Origin: Streptomyces sp. A3M-1-3
GTDB taxonomy: Bacteria > Actinomycetota > Actinomycetes > Streptomycetales > Streptomycetaceae
Direction: 5' to 3'
NCBI RefSeq assembly: GCF_024213665.1
Contig: NZ_JANAVP010000018.1
Span: 97,156-161,155 of the forward strand
Length of the DNA: 64,000 nt
The position numbers and the translations under genes are program-made. Below, in pieces: positions 18,909 through 27,481 of the stretch. Under the pieces are notes generated by a model. That model made no database searches. It saw only the letters and a list, made by a program, of their open reading frames with translations, and was not told the origin of the DNA. The first letter of the stretch is position 1. The number at the start of each line of letters is the position of its first letter.

Positions 18909-19493
18909 CGCTGCCTGGACGGCACCTTGGTCCGCACCCGCCGCCGCACCGGGGACGAGAACCGGCCGAACTACTCGGGCAAGCACAAGGCCCACGGCTT
19001 GCTGTTCCTCGCGCTCACCGACGAGATGGGCAACCTGGTCTGGATCTCGGCGGCGAGACCGGGGCGTTCCAGCGAAGTCACCACCGCGCGCCACAACAAG
19101 ATCACCGCCCACCTGCGGGACGCCGGCCTCGGCGCCCTGGCGGACCTCGGCTTCGTCGGTCTGGACGACGACCCCGACCACCCGGTGATCGTCACGGGTC
19201 GGAAGGCCACCCGCGGCAAGCTGCTGACCACCGCGCAGAAGCAAGCGAACAAGCTGGTCAGCCGTGAACGCGCGGCAAACGAGCACGGCTTCGCCGACCT
19301 GAAGAACTGGCGGATCCTCGCCAAGGTCCGCATGAACGCCCGCCACGCGATCACGCTCCTGCGCGCGCTGCTCGTCCTGACGAACGCCGAGATCAGCCGC
19401 TGACAGACGATCACCCCCAGGACCTGCCCGAGCACCCCATCCCCGACCCACGCCAGCCCCGCGACCTGCAACTTCAGGCTGGAACATCTCCAA
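18909..19493 (+). mobile_element. IS5-type insertion sequence remnant (C-terminal DDE transposase half)
   Basis: In the frame ending at 19403 the product starts abruptly with CLDGTLVRTRRRTGDENR and continues NYSGKHKAHGLLFLALTDEM, LGFVGLDDD and ANEHGFADLKNWRILAKVR. These supply the three acidic residues (D, D, E) and the Y/R pattern of the DDE_Tnp_4 group of the IS5 family. The N-terminal helix-turn-helix half is missing and there is no start codon, so the element is dead. The non-coding tail to about 19493 resembles an IS end, but no matching left inverted repeat was found. The insertion or a later rearrangement truncated the gene upstream. Confidence 0.75.
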
Positions 19494-19672
19494 CGAGGCT
19501 TGCGTACTCAGGGCGAGGTTGGGTCAAAACGGGCTTCTGTCACCCAGGCGAGGTAATAGGTCCTGGTACAGGCACTCTCAAGAGCGCCGGTCGGTCGTGG
19601 ACGAGGCCGGGAACTCAGCGACTATTGCTCACCCAAGCCCGCAGGGTTCTCCGGGTTCGCCTTGCGGATCGT

Positions 19673-19709
19673 TTGTTTATCAATCGGGTCGACCCGTAAT
19701 GTAATCATC
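19673..19709 (+). promoter_or_regulatory. Promoter with embedded palindrome for the TetR-family gene
   Basis: TTGTTT at 19673-19678 and TAATGT at 19697-19702 are spaced 18 bases, a plausible -35/-10 pair. The spacer contains the perfect 12-bp palindrome CGGGTCGACCCG (19685-19696). If these elements are used, transcription would start at or near the ATG at 19710, giving a leaderless mRNA, which fits the absence of a Shine-Dalgarno sequence. An operator within the spacer suggests autorepression by the TetR protein. Confidence 0.5.
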
Positions 19710-20297
19710 ATGAACTCCTCTCTGCCCTCCAGAGGGCGTCCCAGGGATCCCCGCTCGCACGAGGCGATCATCAGCGCGACCGCAGAGCTGGTGGCCGAGG
19801 CCGGCTACGCCGCGACATCGATCGGGGCCGTGGCCGCGCGGGCCAGCGTCGGCAAGGACACCATCTACCGGCGGTGGTCGGGCAAACCGGAGCTGGTCTT
19901 CGAGGCCGTGTTCACCACTACCGACCACGCCCCGAACCCCGACACCGGATCGCTGACCGGGGACCTGACCGTACTACTGCAGGGCCTGGTCGAGGAGTTC
20001 AATGCCCCTGCCGCCGCAGCTGCGCTCCCGGGCCTGCTCGCCGACTTCGCTGCCGACCCCGTCCTGAAGGCACGCATCCGCAGCGACTTCCTGGCCCCGT
20101 CGAAGGAACGGCTGCTGATCGTCTTCGAACGCGCCGTGCTCCGCGGAGAGATCGCAGCCGACACACCGGTGGACCTGGTCCTGGACACGCTCGCAGGAGC
20201 CGTGTTCTTCCACGTCGGACTCCTCGCAGAACCCGCAACCCCGCAGCTGGCCGGCCAGCTGACTGCCGTCGTAGCCAAAGGAATCGAGATCCGATGA
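19710..20297 (+). CDS. TetR/AcrR-family transcriptional regulator
   Basis: 195 residues from ATG 19710; the longer frame from 19662 would run through the promoter palindrome. The N-terminal HTH is typical (AIISATAELVAEAGYAATSI, then VAARASVGKDTIYRRWSGK), and the C-terminal ~120 residues form the ligand-binding helical domain (TetR_C-like: LLADFAADPVLKARIRSDFL). Such proteins repress neighbouring genes until bound by a small molecule. Its stop overlaps the ATG of the downstream membrane protein, the likely target along with itself. Confidence 0.9.
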   Translation: MNSSLPSRGRPRDPRSHEAIISATAELVAEAGYAATSIGAVAARASVGKDTIYRRWSGKPELVFEAVFTTTDHAPNPDTGSLTGDLTVLLQGLVEEFNAPAAAAALPGLLADFAADPVLKARIRSDFLAPSKERLLIVFERAVLRGEIAADTPVDLVLDTLAGAVFFHVGLLAEPATPQLAGQLTAVVAKGIEIR

Positions 20298-20674
20298 ACG
20301 GCTGGCTCCTCGCAGCGGGCATCACGGCGTTGGGCGTGGCCGCAGCACACATCGTCGGCGGGCACCGGGACGTTGTGCGACCCCTGCTGTCCAGCGGACT
20401 GGCAGACGAACCCAAGCGCGTCCTGCATGCCGTGTGGCACATGGTGAGCGTCGACCTGGTGCTCTCCGCAGTCGCACTGGTCTACCTCTCACTGGCGGAC
20501 GGTACGTCAGGGACCGCCCTGGTGGCATGGTTCGTGGCCGCGCACTTCATCGCGTACGCGGCAGCATTCCTGGTCATCACACTGTCGGTCGGCTGGCCGA
20601 AGCCACTGCTCCGGCTGCCGCAGTGGATTCTGCTCCTGCCGGTCGCGGCACTGACAGCGGCGGGCGCCGTATAG
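20294..20674 (+). CDS. Small integral membrane protein co-transcribed with the TetR regulator
   Basis: 126 residues with four hydrophobic segments (LLAAGITALGVAAAHIVGG; LVLSAVALVYLSLA; LVAWFVAAHFIAYAAAFLVI; ILLLPVAALTAAGAV). The ATG overlaps the regulator's stop codon (ATGA), so the two are translationally coupled. The HIVGGHRD and HAVWHMVS segments keep conserved-looking histidines near the membrane faces. I cannot assign a function; a small efflux or stress-related membrane protein is possible given the TetR partner. Confidence 0.75.
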   Translation: MNGWLLAAGITALGVAAAHIVGGHRDVVRPLLSSGLADEPKRVLHAVWHMVSVDLVLSAVALVYLSLADGTSGTALVAWFVAAHFIAYAAAFLVITLSVGWPKPLLRLPQWILLLPVAALTAAGAV

Positions 20675-20742
20675 CACCGCACCCGGGAGAGAATCCCGCG
20701 ATCGCCCGCCGGGGATACAGCGCAGTGGAGTGCATGACCGGG

Positions 20743-21165
20743 GTCGACGACATCGACGGCCTGTTCTCTTGTCCCGAACTCCGGCGCGCCAACTACGCCT
20801 CCGCCGTACAGCTGCGTACCGGGGACCCTGCCGCCGCGCTGCGCGAGGCAAGCGATGCCCTGGCCAGCCAACCCGCGCACTCGTACGGGACAGCTGCCCA
20901 GATGCACATCTCGCAGGCCGCCGCACACATTGCGCTGCGCTCGCCCGACGGAGCTGCCGAAGCCTTGCGCCCAGTGCTCGCTACGCCCGCTGACCTGCGA
21001 CTCGCCCCTGTGACACAGCGCATGCGCGAGCTGTCAGCGGAAATGGCGCGATCACCGATGGGCGACTCCACTCCGGCCGTGGCCCTGCAGGCCAAGATCG
21101 AGGCGTGGTGCGTGGACTCCGCGCCGAGGGCGCTCGCCCTCTCGCGGCGAGACGCCCTCGCCTGA
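20743..21165 (+). pseudogene. C-terminal fragment of an XRE-type (HTH-TPR) regulator
   Basis: The frame reads DIDGLFSCPELRRANYASAV, ASQPAHSYGTAAQMHISQAA, SPDGAAEALRPVLATPADLR and PVTQRMRELSAEMARSPMGD. This TPR-like pattern is typical of the C-terminal end of large Streptomyces XRE-family regulators. The N-terminal helix-turn-helix and most of the repeats are absent and no start codon with a ribosome-binding site is evident. In intact arrangements such a regulator commonly precedes a 2'-5' RNA ligase-like gene, as here. Confidence 0.7.
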
Positions 21166-21179
21166 TTGGATCTCGGGAC

Positions 21180-21800
21180 ATGAGCAACCAACCTGAAAAG
21201 ATGGCCGATCACTGGTGGTGGCGACCCGGCTGGAGCGTCAGCCGCCGCTTCTACACCTGGCACCTCACGTTCCATGACCAGCCCGACGTGCAGCGGCTGG
21301 TCGGGGCCTACCGGGACTCGCTTGTGGGCATCCCCGGCTTCGACCTGATCCCCGATCAGTGGCTGCATCTGACCATGCAGGGCATCGGATTCGTGGACGA
21401 GGTCGACGAGAAGGACATCACGGCGATCGTGGAAGCAGCCCGTACGCGGCTTGCCGCGATCCCTGAGTTCGAGGTGCGATTCGCGGCGCCGACCGTCACC
21501 CCAGAGGCGGTCGAGACGTTTGCCGTCCCTGCCGAGCCGGTAGCCACTGTGCGGGACGCGATCCGTTCGGCTATCGGCGACGTCCTGCCGGAGGTGCCCG
21601 AACGGGCCGAGGGATTCCGGCCGCATTTGTCGGTGGCGTACAGCAGCAGCGAAGGACCGGCCACACCGATCCACAAGGCCCTCGCCGCGGTGGACACTCC
21701 GCCGGCCACGGCCCGCATCCGGTCTGCTGAGTTGATCGTGCTGCACCGCGACAACCAGATGTACGAGTGGACGCCTTTCGCGCGCGTGCCGCTCGGCTGA
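21180..21800 (+). CDS. 2'-5' RNA ligase / phosphodiesterase-superfamily protein
   Basis: 206 residues from ATG 21180. Two H-x-[S/T]-x motifs, the hallmark of the 2H phosphoesterase fold, are present: WLHLTMQG at about residue 62 and HLSVAYSS at about residue 149. The N-terminus (ADHWWWRPGWSVSRRFYTWH) is typical of the actinobacterial branch. Such proteins ligate or cleave 2'-5' phosphodiester bonds or process cyclic phosphates in RNA or nucleotide metabolism; the substrate is unknown. It follows a truncated XRE regulator fragment. Confidence 0.85.
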   Translation: MSNQPEKMADHWWWRPGWSVSRRFYTWHLTFHDQPDVQRLVGAYRDSLVGIPGFDLIPDQWLHLTMQGIGFVDEVDEKDITAIVEAARTRLAAIPEFEVRFAAPTVTPEAVETFAVPAEPVATVRDAIRSAIGDVLPEVPERAEGFRPHLSVAYSSSEGPATPIHKALAAVDTPPATARIRSAELIVLHRDNQMYEWTPFARVPLG

Positions 21801-21990
21801 TCGCCTGCAGTTCTGCCCTGCCCGTGGCGGGCGGACGGGGCATCCTCCAGTCAGCCCAGAACCGATCGAACTCTTCCGCCGCGACGTGAACCCTGGTGTT
21901 CCCACTGTGTTCCCAAGCGGCGAAAGGATCTAGGCCAGGTCTAGGCGGTAACCCGCCATAAGCCCAGGTGGGCCGCCATATGCCGCGGTG

Positions 21991-22072
21991 TGCCCGGAGC
22001 CGGACTTGAACCGGCACGGCCCGTAGGCCAGCGAGGTTTAAGCTCGCCGTGTCTGCATTCCACCATCCGGGC
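21991..22072 (-). tRNA. bldA: tRNA-Leu(UAA), the bldA-type tRNA
   Basis: An 82-nt type II tRNA. The acceptor stem GCCCGGA pairs with TCCGGGC, the anticodon arm is GCGAG-CTTAAAC-CTCGC with anticodon TAA (22038-22040), a GGCC/GGCC variable arm is present, and the T arm is GCCGG-TTCAAGT-CCGGC. CCA is not encoded. In Streptomyces the UAA leucine tRNA is bldA, which decodes the rare UUA codon and gates development and secondary metabolism. A possible -10 (TAGGCT on the minus strand, 22103-22108) lies about 30 bases upstream. Confidence 0.96.
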
Positions 22073-22441
22073 AGGGCGTGCGGCTCCGTAAAGCGCGGGA
22101 TGAGCCTATCGGGGCACATCGCCCGAACAGCCGAGCTACTTCCCGATGTTGTCTTATTTTATTGGCGCCTGAGGGTGTGTCAGGACGTGGGGGACACTGT
22201 CGGCACCTGCCGCAGGGGCTGCGCGGGGGTGTCTGCCGGGGGTGCGGGAATGACGCGATTTCGACGGCCCGCGGCCGGGGCGGTCTCAGGGGCGGTGTCA
22301 TCCCCAGGGAGGAGGGGCGGGGCTTTCGGTCAGACTCGAGAGGGCCCCGGGAACGGGTACGCGGACTGATTCCCGGGAGCCGTACGGCCGAGAGGATGGG
22401 GAGGTCCCCAGAGATACGCCGTTCCCGACAGGAGCTCCTCC
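22073..22441. other. Intergenic region between bldA and the ABC transporter
   Basis: About 370 bases containing the divergent promoters of bldA (minus) and the ABC transporter operon (plus). An AT-rich patch (TGTCTTATTTTATTGG, 22149-22164) is conspicuous in this GC-rich context. No open frame has a credible start or codon bias, and no RNA gene is visible. Confidence 0.5.
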
Positions 22442-23212
22442 GTGACCACCACCCCCACCGCCCACCGCGCCACCGCAGTGGCGGCTCGCGCCACAGAACT
22501 GTCCAAGGTGTACGGACAGGGCGAGACCCAGGTGGTCGCCCTGGACCGGGTCACCGTGGAATTCCCGCAGGGCGAGTTCACCGCCATCATGGGCCCGTCC
22601 GGCTCCGGCAAGTCGACGCTGATGCACTGCGTGGCCGGCCTGGACAGCTTCAGCAGCGGCTCCGTACGGATCGGTGACACCGAGCTCGGCGCGCTCAAGG
22701 ACAAGCAGCTCACACAGCTACGCCGGGACAAGATCGGCTTCATCTTCCAGGCCTTCAACCTGCTGCCGACGCTGACGGCCGCGGAGAACATCACGCTGCC
22801 GATGGACATCGCGGGCCGCAAGCCCGACCAGCAGTGGCTGGAGAACGTGATCCGCATGGTGGGCCTGTCGGACCGGCTGAGCCACCGGCCGACCCAGCTC
22901 TCCGGCGGCCAGCAGCAGCGCGTCGCCGTGGCCCGTGCGCTGGCGAGCCGTCCCGAGATCATCTTCGGTGACGAGCCGACCGGAAACCTCGACTCCCGCT
23001 CCGGCGCCGAGGTGCTCGGCTTCCTGCGGAACTCGGTGCGCGAGCTGGGCCAGACCGTCGTCATGGTGACGCACGACCCGGTGGCCGCCTCGTACGCGGA
23101 CCGCGTGATCTTCCTCGCCGACGGCCGCATCGTCGACGAAATGCTGCGCCCCACCGCCGACGGCGTGCTGGACCGCATGAAGGCCTTCGACGCCAAGGGC
23201 CGTACGAGCTGA
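22442..23212 (+). CDS. MacB/LolD-type ABC transporter ATP-binding protein
   Basis: 256 residues from GTG 22442, after GGAGCTCCTCC. It contains Walker A (GPSGSGKST), Q-loop (FIFQAFNLLP), signature LSGGQQQRVAVARAL and Walker B (IIFGDEPTGNLDS), the last being diagnostic of the MacB/LolD/FtsE group. It should power the FtsX-like permease encoded 55 bases downstream, forming a mechanotransmission-type exporter or lipoprotein/antibiotic efflux system at the cytoplasmic membrane. The substrate is not predictable. Confidence 0.93.
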   Translation: MTTTPTAHRATAVAARATELSKVYGQGETQVVALDRVTVEFPQGEFTAIMGPSGSGKSTLMHCVAGLDSFSSGSVRIGDTELGALKDKQLTQLRRDKIGFIFQAFNLLPTLTAAENITLPMDIAGRKPDQQWLENVIRMVGLSDRLSHRPTQLSGGQQQRVAVARALASRPEIIFGDEPTGNLDSRSGAEVLGFLRNSVRELGQTVVMVTHDPVAASYADRVIFLADGRIVDEMLRPTADGVLDRMKAFDAKGRTS

Positions 23213-23267
23213 TCCCTGCTCGTATCCGCTGATCGACCGCCCCGGCCCACCACCCCAGGACTCCCAC

Positions 23268-25808
23268 ATGTTCCGTACCGCCTTGCGCAATGTGCTCGCG
23301 CACAAGGCCAGGCTGCTGATGACCGTACTCGCCGTGATGCTCGGCGTGGCCTTCGTCTCCGGCACCCTGGTCTTCACCGACACCCTCGGCAACGCCTACC
23401 GCAACCAGTCGGCCAAGAGCTACGACAACGTCGCCGTCTCCGTCACCTCCTACGCCGACCCCACCGCCCGCAACGCGGACGCGAAGGACGAGCCCGGGAT
23501 CGGCGCGAAGACGCTCGAGAAGATCGCCGGGCTCGACGGGGTCGCCTCCGCCACCGGCCGCGTCGACGGCTTCGCCGGCGTCGCCGACCCCGACGGCAGG
23601 CTCATCGGCAACGGCTGGTCCAACAAGGGCGCGAACTTCGCGCCCGGCAAGGACGGCAAGGACACCGCGTACACCTTCACCGAGGGCACCGGGCCCCTGA
23701 GGGACAACCAGGTCGCGCTCGACAAGGACTCCGCCGCCAAGGGCGAGTACGAGGTCGGCGACAAGGTGCGGGTCGCCACCAACGGCCCGGTGAAGGAGTA
23801 CACCCTCTCCGGTGTCTTCACCACCGAGGACGGCGCGGTCAACGCCGGCGGCAGCCTGGTGCTGTTCGACACCGAGGTCGCCCAGCAGCTCTACCTCAAG
23901 CCGGGGTACTTCCTGAACGTGACCGTCGCCGCCGAGTCCGGCGCCTCGGCGCAGAAGATCCTGGCCGAGGTCGAGCCGCTGATCCCGGACAACGCCGAGG
24001 CCCAGACCGGGAAGCAGCTCGCGGACGACCAGGCCGAGCAGATCGAGGAGGGGCTGTCCGGCCTCAACCAGATGCTGCTCGCCTTCGCCGCCATCGCCCT
24101 CTTCGTCGGTGTCTTCCTGATCTCCAACACGTTCACGATGCTGGTCGCCCAGCGCACCAAGGAGCTGGCGCTGCTGCGCGCCGTCGGCGCCTCCCGCAAG
24201 CAGGTCAGCCGCTCGGTGCTGAGCGAAGCACTGGTCGTCGGCGTGGTCGCCTCGGTGATCGGCTTCGTGCTCGGCATCGGGCTGGCGACCGGGCTGCGCT
24301 CCGCGATGAGCTCCTTCGGTGCCAAGGTGCCGAACGGCTCGCTGGTCATCGCGCCCACCACCGTCCTCGCGGCGCTCGGCGTCGGCGTGCTGATCACGAT
24401 GTTCGCCGCCTGGCTGCCCGCCCGCCGGGCCGCGAAGATCCCGCCGGTGGCGGCCATGGGCAGCGCCCACCTGCCGGCGACCTCCAAGTCCCTGGTGCTG
24501 CGGAACTCCATCGGCGCCCTGGTGACCCTGCTCGGTGCGGCCGCGATCGTCGCGGGAGCGGCGGCCGGCAAGGACGGGAAGATGATCATCGGGGGCGGGG
24601 CCTTCCTCGCGCTGATCGGTGTGATCGTGCTGATCCCGCTGCTCTCCCGGCCGGTCATCGCTCTCGTACGGCCGCTGCTGCGGCGCCTGTTCGGCGTGTC
24701 CGGGAACCTGGCGAGCCGGAACGCGGTCCGCAACCCGCGGCGCACCGGCGCCACCGCCTCGGCGCTGGCCATCGGGCTCACCCTGGTCACCGGGCTCTCG
24801 GTGCTCGGCGTCACGATGGGCCGCGCCATCGACAAGATCACCACGGACAACATCAAGGCCGACTACATGGTCACGATGGCCAGCGGCGGCGGCCTGGACA
24901 AGTCCGTCGTCACCGCGCTGGAGAAGGCGCCGGGCGTCAAGGCCGTCTCCCCCCAGCAGGCCACGTCCCTGAAGATCAAGGACACCTACGAGTCCGTCTC
25001 CGGGGTCGTCCCCGGCGACATCGAGAAGGTCATCAACATCGAGACCGTCTCGGGCTCGCTGGACGTACTCGGCAAGGGCCGGCTCGCGGTCGCCGAGAAG
25101 ACGGCGAAGTCCAACGGCTGGAAGCCCGGCGACACGGTCGCGGTCGAGTACGACGACGGCAAGAAGGCACAGCTGACGGTCGGCGCGACGTACAAGGACA
25201 ACGAGTTCCTCTCGCCGGTCCTGATCTCCACCTCGCTGCTCGCCCCGCACGAGGAGAAGCCGTACATCCCCGAGGTCTGGGTCAAGACGGACGGCGGCAT
25301 GAGCAAGGCCGCCGAGCAGGCCGTCGTCGACGCGCTCGGCGACAACCCGGCCATCAGCGTGATGGACCAGCAGGACATCCGGAACACCTTCGGCGGCATG
25401 ATCAACACCGCGCTGAACATCATGTACGGACTGCTGGCCATGGCCCTGATCATCGCGGTGCTGGGCGTCGTCAACACCCTGGCGATGTCGGTCTTCGAGC
25501 GCCAGCAGGAGATCGGCATGCTGCGGGCGATCGGTCTCGACCGCCGTCGGGTCAAGCGGATGATCCGGCTGGAGGCCGTGGTGATCTCGCTCTTCGGCGC
25601 GGTGATCGGCGTCGGCCTCGGCACCTTCCTGGGCTGGGCGATCGGCCAGACGGTCAAGAGCTCGATCCCGGGCTACGCCCTGGTCATCCCGTGGGACCGG
25701 ATCGGCCTCTTCCTGGGGCTGGCCGCGCTGGTGGGCGTCCTGGCGGCGATGTGGCCGGCGCGCAGCGCCGCGAAGCTGAACATGCTGACCGCGATCAAGA
25801 CGGAGTAG
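23268..25808 (+). CDS. FtsX-like ABC transporter permease (two FtsX modules)
   Basis: 846 residues. An N-terminal helix (RLLMTVLAVMLGVAFVSGTL) is followed by a ~220-residue extracytoplasmic MacB-type domain. Three membrane helices form the first FtsX module (~265-400; TNTFTMLVAQRTKELALLRAV-type motif), then a second set repeats the plan (~430-560 and ~710-840; LAMSVFERQQEIGMLRAIGL). The Ala-Ala-Lys tail AARSAAKLNML is typical. It pairs with the ATPase just upstream. The protein ends before a 16-bp bidirectional hairpin. Confidence 0.9.
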   Translation: MFRTALRNVLAHKARLLMTVLAVMLGVAFVSGTLVFTDTLGNAYRNQSAKSYDNVAVSVTSYADPTARNADAKDEPGIGAKTLEKIAGLDGVASATGRVDGFAGVADPDGRLIGNGWSNKGANFAPGKDGKDTAYTFTEGTGPLRDNQVALDKDSAAKGEYEVGDKVRVATNGPVKEYTLSGVFTTEDGAVNAGGSLVLFDTEVAQQLYLKPGYFLNVTVAAESGASAQKILAEVEPLIPDNAEAQTGKQLADDQAEQIEEGLSGLNQMLLAFAAIALFVGVFLISNTFTMLVAQRTKELALLRAVGASRKQVSRSVLSEALVVGVVASVIGFVLGIGLATGLRSAMSSFGAKVPNGSLVIAPTTVLAALGVGVLITMFAAWLPARRAAKIPPVAAMGSAHLPATSKSLVLRNSIGALVTLLGAAAIVAGAAAGKDGKMIIGGGAFLALIGVIVLIPLLSRPVIALVRPLLRRLFGVSGNLASRNAVRNPRRTGATASALAIGLTLVTGLSVLGVTMGRAIDKITTDNIKADYMVTMASGGGLDKSVVTALEKAPGVKAVSPQQATSLKIKDTYESVSGVVPGDIEKVINIETVSGSLDVLGKGRLAVAEKTAKSNGWKPGDTVAVEYDDGKKAQLTVGATYKDNEFLSPVLISTSLLAPHEEKPYIPEVWVKTDGGMSKAAEQAVVDALGDNPAISVMDQQDIRNTFGGMINTALNIMYGLLAMALIIAVLGVVNTLAMSVFERQQEIGMLRAIGLDRRRVKRMIRLEAVVISLFGAVIGVGLGTFLGWAIGQTVKSSIPGYALVIPWDRIGLFLGLAALVGVLAAMWPARSAAKLNMLTAIKTE

Positions 25809-25859
25809 CAGGTCCGGTCCGGTAGTACGTAGGGAGATCCGACGGAGATCCGTACGGAG

Positions 25860-25900
25860 AAGGGCCCCGCGGCCGGGAGTGAGACGGCCGCGGGGCCCTT
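25860..25900. terminator. Bidirectional terminator between exporter and methyltransferase genes
   Basis: A perfect 16-bp inverted repeat: AAGGGCCCCGCGGCCG at 25860-25875 with 25885-25900, loop GGAGTGAGA, followed by CTGTTGT. It separates the plus-strand exporter from the minus-strand methyltransferase and could serve both. Confidence 0.88.
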
Positions 25901-25924
25901 CTGTTGTGCGTGCGGACGGGCGGT

Positions 25925-27250
25925 TCAGCCGGCCCGGCCCGCCGGGTTCCAGGTGCGCGCGCGCAGGGGCATGCCCGAATGCCCCTCCGCCCCCGCGCGG
26001 ACCGCCAGGACCTGGTTGACCCCGATCCGGTTGCGTTCGAAGGACAGCGCGGACGCCGCCATGTAGAGCCGCCAGATACGGGCCCGGCCCGGCGAGGTGT
26101 ACCGGACGGCGTCCCGCCAGTGCGTCTCCAGGTTCGCGACCCAGGCGCGCAGGGTCAGCGCGTAGTGCTCCCGGATCGACTCGACGTCGCGAACCTCGAA
26201 GCCGGCCTCCTCCAGCGTCCCGACCGTACGGCCGAGCGGCGCCAGCTCCCCGTCGGGGAAGACGTACGCGTCGATGAACTCGTCCACCCGGTAGGCGGAT
26301 TCGTCCCGCTCGGGGCGCCGCGCGATCTGGTGGTTGAGCAGCCGGCCGCCCGGCTTCAGCAGGCCGAAGAGGGCGTCCGCGTACTCGCGGTAGCGCATCG
26401 AGCCCACGTGCTCAGCCATCCCGATCGACGAAATCGCCTCGTACGGCCCGTCCTTGACGTCGCGGTAGTCCTGGACGCGGATCTCGATCCGGTCGGTGAG
26501 CCCCTCCTCCGCGATGCGCTTACGGGCGTACGCGGCCTGCTCGCGCGACAGCGTGATACCGGTGACACGCACACCGAACTCCCGTGCCGCGTGAATCGCC
26601 ATCGAACCCCAGCCGCAGCCGACGTCCAGCAGGCGGTCGCCCTCCTTCAGATCGAGCTTCCGGCAGATCAGGTCGAGCTTGTCGCGCTGGGCGCTCTCGA
26701 GAGTCGAGCCCTCCGTCCCCTCGTCCCAGTACGCGCACGAATAGACCATGGACGGGCCGAGGACCCGCTCGTAGAAGTCGTTGCCCACGTCGTAGTGGTG
26801 GCTGATGGCCTGCCGGTCACGGTGCTTGGTGTGCAGCGGTCCGCTGCGCCGCCGGATCTCCTCGGCCGGCGGGGCCGGCGGCAGCCACGGCCCGGCCAGC
26901 GACACCAACTCCCGTGCCGCGGCGCGCAGTTTCGGGTCCCGTACGGCCCGTACGGCCTGAAGCGCGCCCCGCTCGCCGCCGCCGCGCTCCCACAGCAGCC
27001 CCGCCAGCCGCTCCAGCGTCTCGTACAGGTCGCCCTCGATGTCGAGCTCCCCGGCCACCCAGGCGCGGGCGAGGCCCAGCTCCCCCGGCCGCCACATCAG
27101 CCTGCGCAGCGCGCGGCGGTGCCGGATGACCAGAGTCGGCGCGCCGGGCGGACCCGACTCACTGCCGTCCCAGGCCCGGATGCGGACCGGGAGCGGAGTC
27201 CCTAGCAGCTCGTCGGCGAGAGCAGTCAGCCGCAGTGCGGCGTCGGCCAT
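25925..27250 (-). CDS. Cyclopropane-fatty-acyl-phospholipid synthase-family methyltransferase
   Basis: 441 residues from the ATG at 27250, preceded by GGAGG six bases upstream; a 23-codon longer frame lacks a site. The SAM-binding motif LLDVGCGWGSMAIHAA lies at about residue 213, with RVTGITLSREQAAYARKRIA and EVRDVESIREHYALTLRAW downstream, as in CFA/mycolic-acid cyclopropane synthases. The N-terminal ~160 residues are a variable lipid-binding region. The enzyme should transfer a methylene or methyl group from SAM to acyl chains at the membrane, altering fatty acids. It stands alone. Confidence 0.87.
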   Translation of the reverse strand: MADAALRLTALADELLGTPLPVRIRAWDGSESGPPGAPTLVIRHRRALRRLMWRPGELGLARAWVAGELDIEGDLYETLERLAGLLWERGGGERGALQAVRAVRDPKLRAAARELVSLAGPWLPPAPPAEEIRRRSGPLHTKHRDRQAISHHYDVGNDFYERVLGPSMVYSCAYWDEGTEGSTLESAQRDKLDLICRKLDLKEGDRLLDVGCGWGSMAIHAAREFGVRVTGITLSREQAAYARKRIAEEGLTDRIEIRVQDYRDVKDGPYEAISSIGMAEHVGSMRYREYADALFGLLKPGGRLLNHQIARRPERDESAYRVDEFIDAYVFPDGELAPLGRTVGTLEEAGFEVRDVESIREHYALTLRAWVANLETHWRDAVRYTSPGRARIWRLYMAASALSFERNRIGVNQVLAVRAGAEGHSGMPLRARTWNPAGRAG

Positions 27251-27414
27251 GGCACACACCTCCGTGACGGTGGATCCCCAGCGGTGCCCAGACAGATGCC
27301 CACGCGAGTGGCCACGCAAATGCCCGGGCAGCGCCCAACACCACGGTAAACACCGGCAGGGCCCAAATGCAGTCCCGTTGCGGCGTGTGGGGAGGTCAGG
27401 TGCGCAGAAATACG

Positions 27415-27454
27415 CCGAAGGGCGCCCGCACCACGGATGGCGGGCGCCCTTCGG
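27415..27454. terminator. Terminator for the ndh gene
   Basis: A 15-bp perfect inverted repeat at 27415-27429 and 27440-27454 (arm CCGAAGGGCGCCCGC) with a 10-base loop, 28 bases beyond the stop of the minus-strand NADH dehydrogenase gene. Confidence 0.85.
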
Positions 27455-27481
27455 GGTTGTACGCGTGCTTCTCGTCCGTCC

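Noticed and set aside
21800..21990. Possible integrase 3' end or attachment remnant beside bldA
   Set aside because: A minus-strand frame (AAWEHSGNTRVHVAAEEFDR) was considered, but no tyrosine-recombinase catalytic motif or repeated attachment sequence is visible, so no element could be supported.
23061..25250. Long open frames on the strand opposite the ABC permease
   Set aside because: They mirror the high-GC third positions of the permease and have no start context or family signature; typical shadow frames.
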